From Ciona savignyi (Eukaryota; Chordata; Ascidiacea; Phlebobranchia; Cionidae), in contig CH003110.1 in assembly GCA_000149265.1 (NCBI GenBank), positions 871,486 through 935,485 of the forward strand: DNA of 64,000 bases. Reading direction: 5' to 3'. The first letter of the stretch is position 1; each line of letters begins with the position of its first letter. Shown in pieces: positions 57,513 to 64,000 of the stretch. The notes beneath the pieces are model-generated. The model was not told the DNA's origin and ran no database searches. It saw only the letters and a program-made list of their open reading frames with translations. A program made the position numbers and the translations under genes.

Positions 57513-58449
57513 AAATCGCCACAGCCGGATTCCACCTATTACATTAGACCTGTGAAGAATCAGGTGATTTTAATGGTTGGCGGGCGTGTCTATATCTTGC
57601 ACTAAATCTGATCTGAGTTTTCCAGCTATTTAGACTCCGTCTCGATAGCTTTCTTTATTAGAACCTTACAAACTAATACAGTAAAACTGATTGACTATAT
57701 ATATACATGCCGGGAGCCGCGCTCCAAGCAGGCGATCTATTTTGGCCCGTATTCCGAAACGCGTTTCACCTACTCAATTATTCAAAACTGAATTTACACT
57801 CAGAACGAAACCAAACAGTCCGACACGTGTTGCGTAATGTGGGAAGGATTATATAGGAAGTATGATTACCAGTAGGAACAGCAGTGCACGCATTTAACGC
57901 CCACTTCAACAATTTTAACATAACTTAATATAATGTGCAAAAAAAATCACACAAGCCGCGAATCCACTACAGATCTTACGCTGATTCACACCAAAACGAC
58001 AACAAAGTTTTTGTCAAATCGACGTTATTCAAATAGAACGCATTGTTCTAAAGTCCGATTTTGACGTAAACCACAAGTTTTCTGTCGTATGACCCTAAAC
58101 CAGGTGTTTCAGGAATAGCGCAAGCGCTCTGTTCTTACGACACGCTCAATATATGTAATTCTGACAGCATTTCATTTCCTAACAATTATCAAACCGTACA
58201 GGTCGTTCTATTATAATGAAACGAATAAAACAAGAAAATTTGATGCACGAGTATATAGTACCTTCGTCACTATTCGAAGTTAGTTAAAAGGACGAGATTT
58301 TGACATAATAAAAGGGTGTTATCACGCAAAGCACGAATAATATATGAAAAGCGACATGAATATAAAAATACAATTTGATAGAATACTGCACCGGGAAAAA
58401 TAAAGTGCAAACAGTAATATTAGAATATGATGCTTGTGGATAAAGCTTA

Positions 58450-58870
58450 AACCACAGGGGATATATGAAACAACTGAGAACCAGTGGTGATGTAAAGCCT
58501 GGCTTCCCAACTCTACAGCAACTCGACTGTGAGCACGAAATGTTTTACGATACTCGTGTATAAAGCTTAGCTTCCCACCCACAAGGATATAAATGAACCT
58601 AACATCCACACACTGTAATAGCTCCAGCAACTAGACGGTGAGCACGAGATGTTTTACGATACTCGTGTATAAAGCTTAGCTTCCCACCCACGAGAATATA
58701 AATGAACCATCCACGCACTGTAATAACTCCAGCAACTTGACTGTGGACACAAGGTGTCTTATGATACCCATGGATAAAGCCTCAAACTCTTATATATATT
58801 TAATGGTAAAGTCTGATTGTCCACACACAATAATAGCTGAAGCAACTCGACTGTGAGCATACGGTAGCTT
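58450..58870 (+). repeat. SINE-derived tandem units of about 127 bp
   Basis: CCACACACTGTAATAGCTCCAGCAACT and GTGAGCACGAGATGTTTTACGATAC recur three to four times. Related units run at 62990-63730 (about 120 bp period, opposite orientation). Both resemble the 134 bp satellite monomer and the 3' body of the SINE. Confidence 0.75.
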
Positions 58871-58929
58871 ATAACAGAAAAAGCGACGCTCCCCAACCAC
58901 AAAAAAATAAAAAAAACTCAACGGAGAAA

Positions 58930-61900
58930 TTAGTAAAAAAAGGTCTTGTTCTGTGACGGTTGAAACCGGGAAAGATACGCGGCGCAACTTTGGCAATACT
59001 TGTCTCTAGTCTGCACATATACAAGACCACATAAGCTACATAGTACAGGGTGGCAGAAGGGGGAGTTCGGATTGGATTTGTTCAGGTTCATTTGCTCAAC
59101 TGTTGGGATGGAAATTGTAAGAAAACTGTTTGAATATGTTCAACCGATTAGCTTGGTGGGTTAGTGCTTCGCTTTTCAGTGGAAAGGTTGCAGGTTTGGA
59201 ACTGGTCGTTAGCGAGTCAGTTGTATCCTTTGGCAAGGCACTTAACGGACATGGACTGAACTCAGTGGGATGATGGGTTCTTACAAATTAAAGAAAAGTG
59301 TGAATTATACACAACACACTTCAATAGCTCCGGTAACCCGACGGTGGGTGAGAGGTGATCTGACGGTTGCCCGTGTGATAACCCCCTTGAGTTTTTCCAT
59401 TTACGGAGATAAACATAAATATCCTATCCTAATATAATAACTTTTAAGGGGTTTGAATATAGGATTGGGACAGCTGGATTAAGATTGGAGTTAACCCTGT
59501 TGGTAAGGCTCATACTGACAAGTAGATAATATAAAATACTCTACACTTTGTAAAGGTGTCAATACAGGGGAATACCAAAAAGGATATTAAACATAGTTGT
59601 GCTTTATAAAGGGAAATACCCCAAACAAGGATATTAAAGAGAGCTGTGCTTTATAGAGGGAAATACCCCAAACAAATATATTAAACAGAGTTGTGCTTTA
59701 TAGGGGGGAATACCCCAAACAAGGATATCACACATAGTCACAGAGGGTTGAAAACTCACCTGACTTATAAATTGAACCATCAACAACAGAAGATGGCGGG
59801 CTTGGCTGGAGAGAAAAGTTTAAAGTTACATCAGGATAGGCGTAAACTTAGGGGCGCCAGGGGTGCAACAAACAGTATGAACTGATCATGCAACACTACT
59901 GTCATACTGTGGGCACATGGTATTCTGGCCTTTAACTTAAACTTTTGACAAGGAATGAACAATTTTATCATAATGTTAAAGTTGATGACCAGACTACCAT
60001 GTGCCTACAGTGTTGCATAATCAGTTTAATGTACATGGTGGTGATTTAACCATTCAATGGGTTTAGGCAAGATCCACTAAGTACCTTAGGTAAAGGACAT
60101 AACCAACTAATTTTAATCCCATAACTTTTTAGCTGACGATGCCCTCACAAGGACACAGCCGACTAGCTAGCGGCTGGTTTTGATCCCACAACCTTTCAGC
60201 TGGGAATCAGAATATGCCATATTGCGACCACCCTAACAAATTTGCTCATGAAACAGTGCAGTAAATAGGTTTGCAATAATACATAAACAACCACCCATAT
60301 AATATCCTCAGCCCACCTTACGAAAGGAAGATCTTGGATCATTTATTCTGCTGGTAAGCCCTGGTTGATCTGCATAGCTGTTCCTGGCTGTAAGGTAAAT
60401 TTTATTATTATTTTATCTGGTGCTATCATATAGGATAGAGTTTAAGGCATCAGTGGTAAATTAAAGTGAGGGTATCTTAGAGTTTAGGATGATTAGACTA
60501 CAGAATGAGGGTTAGATAAGTTTATTCTTGTGGATGGGAAAACGCAGATGGCGTTATACCACTTGTTTATGTAAAGTGGCTTGCTTAGGTGCACAGTAAT
60601 AAACCTCATGCCCAGAGTCGAGCACAGTAATACACCTCATGCCCAGAGTCGAGCACAGTAATACACCTCATGCCCACAGTCGAGCACAGTAATACATCAC
60701 ATGCCCACAGTCAAGCACAGTAATATATCTCATGCCCACAGTCGAGCACAGTAATACATCACATGCCCACAGTCGAGTTGCTGGGGCTATTACAGTGTGT
60801 GAATAATCAGACATGACTTTCAATTTTGACGACTCATTAGATACCACTGGGTTGGGGCAATGTAAAGTGGCTTGCTCAGGTGCACAGTAACACCTCATGT
60901 CCACAGTCGAGTTGCTGGGGCTATTACAGTGTGTGGATAATCAGACATGACTTTCAATTTGGACGACTCATTAGATACCACTGGGTTGGAGCAATGTAAA
61001 GTGGCTTGCTCAGGTGCACAGTAACACCTCGTGCTCACAGTCGAGTTGCTGGAGTTATTACAGTGTGTGAATAATCAGACATGACTTTCAATTTGGACGA
61101 CTCATTAGATACCACTGGGTTGGAGCAATGTAAAGTGGCTTGCTCAGGTGCACAGTAACACCTCATGTCCACAGTCGAGTTGCTGGGGCTATTACAGTGT
61201 GTGGTAAATCAGACATGACTTTCAATTTGGACGACTCTTTAGATTCCACTGGATTGGAGCAATGTAAAGTGACTTGCTCAGGTGCACAGTAACACCTCAT
61301 GTCCACAGTCGAGTTGCTGGGGCTATTACAGTGTGTGGATAATCAGACATGACTTTCAATTTGGACGACTCATTAGATACCACTGGGTTGGAGCAATGTA
61401 AAGTGGCTTGCTCAGGTGCACAGTAACACCTCGTGCTCACAGTCGAGTTGCTGGAGTTATTACAGTGTGTGAATAATCAGACATGACTTTCAATTTGGAC
61501 GACTCATTAGATACCACTGGGTTGGAGCAATGTAAAGTGGCTTGCTCAGGTGCACAGTAACACCTCATGTCCACAGTCGAGTTGCTGGGGCTATTACAGT
61601 GTGTGGTAAATCAGACATGACTTTCAATTTGGACGACTCTTTAGATTCCACTGGATTGGAGCAATGTAAAGTGACTTGCTCAGGTGCACAGTAACACCTC
61701 ATGTCCACAGTCGAGTTGCTGGGGCTATTACAGTGTGTGGATAATCAGACATGACTTTCAATTTGGACGACTCATTAGATACCACTGGGTTGGAGCAATG
61801 TAAAGTGGCTTGCTCAGGTGCACAGTAACACCTCGTGCTCACAGTCGAGTTGCTGGAGTTATTACAGTGTGTGAATAATCAGACATGACTTTCAATTTGG

Positions 61901-64000
61901 ACGACTCATTAGATACCAGACTGGGTTGGAGCAATGTAAAGTGGCTTGCTCAGGTGCACAGTAACACCTCATGTCCACAGTCGAGTTGCTGGGGCTATTA
62001 CAGTGTGTGGTAAATCAGACATGACTTTCAATTTGGACGACTCTTTAGATTCCACTGGATTGGAGCAATGTAAAGTGACTTGCTCAGGTGCACAGTAACA
62101 CCTCATGTCCACAGTCGAGTTGCTGGGGCTATTACAGTGTGTGGATAATCAGACATGACTTTCAATTTGGACGACTCATTAGATACCACTGGGTTGGAGC
62201 AATGTAAAGTGGCTTGCTCAGGTGCACAGTACTACACCTCATGTCCACAGTCGAGTTGCTGGGGCTATTACAGAGCGTGGTTAATCAGACATGACTTTCA
62301 ATTTGGACGACTCATTAGATACCACTGGGTTGGAGCAATGTAAAGTGGCTTGCTCAGGTGCACAGTAATAAACCTCATGCCTAGCCCCATAGTTAAATAT
62401 ATTACCATACACACAATCATCATCACACAGTACTTTACTTACCACTTCTTACTGTCACATCATTACTTGAGTTCGAGGCAAGTCTGTAAAATACAATAAG
62501 AAAATGTAACTTACATATTTGTTCATTAGGTTAGCCCGAATACAAGTGCAATAGAAGCTGACTGATAAAAATAAGACTAACAAAGTAATGATAATATGGA
62601 TAATTAACTTCTTTAGGTTCGTACCTTGTAAAGTGGCTTGAAACTGGAGTGGGTTTGTTTCGATTGTAGATACTTGAATTGTCTTGTTTGGGGCGCGGTG
62701 GGTGAATTGATCTCACTCCATTTAACCCAGGATTCACCTGGATGGGTATAAGGATTTATTGGATAGGATAGGATAGGATTATCCCTGTGAATGGGAAAAC
62801 CAAGGAGGTTAACACACAGGCAATCGTCAGATCACCTCGCGCCCACCGTCCGGTTACCGGAGCTATTAAGTGTGTTGTGTATGATTCACATGTTCCCTCA
62901 ATTTAGTAGAACCCATAATATGTTGGGTTTGACAGGTAATGTCCATTAAGTGCCTTCCTTATTTTATGGGTATCAAAAGCTACCTCGTAGACAAAGTCGA
63001 GTTACTGGAGCAATTAAAGTGTGTGGTTGGTTGGTCATTTATAAATCTCATTAGTAAAAAGCTAAACTTTATCCACGGGTATTGTAAGACACTTCATGCT
63101 CACAGCCGAGTTGCTAGAGCTATTATAATATGTGAATTGTTGGTTTATTTATATCTTCTTCATGGATAGGAAGCCAGGCTTTATCATTACGTATCGTAAA
63201 ACCCCCCTTATGCTTAAAGTAGAGTTGCTGTAGTTTTACAATGCGTAGATGGTTGGTTCAACTATATCCTTCTGGATGGGAGCAAGGCTATACCCTTAGA
63301 TATCGTTAAACACCTCATGCTCACAGTCAAGTGGCTTATCCAAGGGCATCGCAAGACACCTCATAACCACAGTCGAGTTGCTAGAGCTATTACAATGCAT
63401 GGATGATTGGTTCAATTATATCCTCATTGGTACAAAGCCAGGCTTTAACATTAGAAGACATAAGACACCTCATACCCACAGTCGAGTGGGTAATTCAAGG
63501 GTATCAAAGGACACCTTGTGTCTAGTCTATTTTATTTTCATTTAACCCCAGATTTCAGGCTTTATCCACGGGTATCGCAAGACACCTCATACCCACAGTT
63601 GAATGGCTTATCCAAGGGTATCAAAGGACACCTTGTGTTTAGTCGATTTTATTTTCATTTAATCCCAGATTTCAGGCTTTATACACGGGTATCGCAAGAC
63701 ACCTCATAACCACAGACGAGTGGCTTATCCAAGGGTATCAAAGGACATGTTAAGTCGATTTCAACTTACCACAGGGTTCGGTACCTTGGGCTTCCCGTTC
63801 GCACGAGTTCGTTCCATAGATGCGTAATACTGCAGGATATCGTAGTGGTAAGTGGGGCTTGTTGTGGACCCCGGGTCTGCTTTGTGTGGGTGCTTATTGC
63901 GGGGTGGGGCGAGGGGGAAGTAGTTTTGTTCACCCCTTGTTAGCGAGTCCGATTTTTTGCTTCTTGGGGTCGGGGTTTTCGAACGACGCCGTTGAGAATG
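58930..64000 (-). CDS. Unrecognised Pro/Ser-rich protein with C-terminal CxxC..CxxC zinc-ribbon-like motif, 5' partial
   Basis: Six exons with agreeing phases: >64000-63770, 62737-62625, 62483-62443, 60387-60317, 59805-59760, 59099-58930 (stop TAA), coding for the last 223 residues. The first 170 residues are polar, rich in Pro, Ser, Arg and Lys, probably disordered, with one aromatic patch (YHYDILQYYASMERTR). The last 50 residues contain CHPVLCSLCGLVYVQTRDKY followed by CQSCAAYLSRF: C-x2-C, about ten residues, C-x2-C, a likely zinc ribbon. I do not recognise the family. The 2 kb intron between the third and fourth exons listed holds the 134 bp satellite. Tiny exons of 41 and 46 nt are supported only by frame and splice-site agreement. 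The gene continues right of the window. Confidence 0.7.
59140..59431 (+). mobile_element. SINE in an intron of the zinc-ribbon gene
   Basis: Head CAACCGATTAGCTTGGTGGG, tail ATATCCTATCCTA. It starts 41 bp from the last exon. Confidence 0.85.
59555..59745 (+). repeat. 48 bp minisatellite, four units
   Basis: GTTGTGCTTTATAAAGGGAA.ATACCCCAAACAAGGATATT repeats with a 48 bp period and ends 15 bp before the exon at 59760. Confidence 0.85.
60590..60780 (+). repeat. 31 bp tandem repeat, six units
   Basis: GCACAGTAATACACCTCATG..CCCACAGTCGA starts at 60622, 60653 and 60684 (period 31). The unit is a subsegment of the 134 bp monomer that follows. Confidence 0.9.
60781..62385 (+). repeat. 134 bp satellite with 402 bp higher-order units
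   Basis: GACGACTC starts at 60828, 60962, 61096, 61230, 61364, 61498, 61632, 61766, 61900, 62036, 62170 and 62306: 134 bp apart, with two 136 bp steps. Monomers fall in three types (GGATAATC/CATTAG; GGAGTTAT/GAATAATC; GGTAAATC/CTTTAGATTCC) that follow in the fixed order 1-2-3 three times, making a 402 bp higher-order unit. The array lies in an intron of the zinc-ribbon gene. Confidence 0.93.
62761..62957 (-). mobile_element. SINE in an intron of the zinc-ribbon gene
   Basis: Tail (GGATA)4 at 62761; body to GTCCATTAAGTGCC; the tRNA-like head is replaced by SINE-derived tandem units to 63730. It starts 24 bp upstream of the exon at 62737. Confidence 0.8.

Overview
The window is animal nuclear DNA, AT-rich and densely packed with short spliced genes and interspersed repeats. 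The strongest clue to its source is a tRNA-derived SINE with a TCCTA-type pentamer tail that occurs about thirty times, whole or broken. With small introns, compact genes, two hAT-type nonautonomous elements and a gypsy-type LTR element, this points to a solitary ascidian of the Ciona type (inference; no species marker was compared). The organism is not bacterial: no operons, and every convincing gene is split into phase-consistent exons with GT..AG borders.

Layout: 1-600, a copy of a 500 bp repeat also found inside a hAT element at 50 kb. 2.7-4.6 kb (minus), first three exons of a Niban-like PH-domain protein, running off the left edge. 6.4-10.5 kb (minus), a complete eight-exon gene for NELF-E, 315 aa. 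12.0-19.0 kb (plus), a complete ten-exon sugar transporter of the SLC2A/GLUT type, 483 aa. 20.3-27.3 kb (plus), its tandem duplicate, whose second exon is split by a SINE. 27.4-29.3 kb, a 335 bp satellite. 29.55-30.39 kb, a very short LTR retrotransposon with two identical 180 bp LTRs. 32.5-39.4 kb (plus), a five-exon gene derived from a Merlin/ISXO2-like DDE transposase; its second intron holds a 2.3 kb element with 582 bp terminal inverted repeats, TTAA target duplication, a broken THAP coding region and an ORF with a P2X7 'ballast'-like cysteine motif. 40.4-41.2 kb, a 76 bp minisatellite. 43.2-53.8 kb (minus), ten exons of an exostosin-family (GT47) glycosyltransferase preceded by an apple/PAN-like domain; one intron carries a 250 bp piece of 18S rRNA. 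58.9-64.0 kb (minus), the last six exons of an unrecognised proline/serine-rich protein ending in a CxxC..CxxC zinc-ribbon-like motif; a large intron carries a 134 bp satellite organised as 402 bp three-unit higher-order repeats.

The genes have no shared pathway. What unites the window is repeat biology: SINEs seed tandem arrays, elements nest in one another, and tandem gene copies are homogenised and then broken by insertion. All exon calls were made by eye from reading frame, splice sites and phase agreement; none was checked against transcripts or databases.
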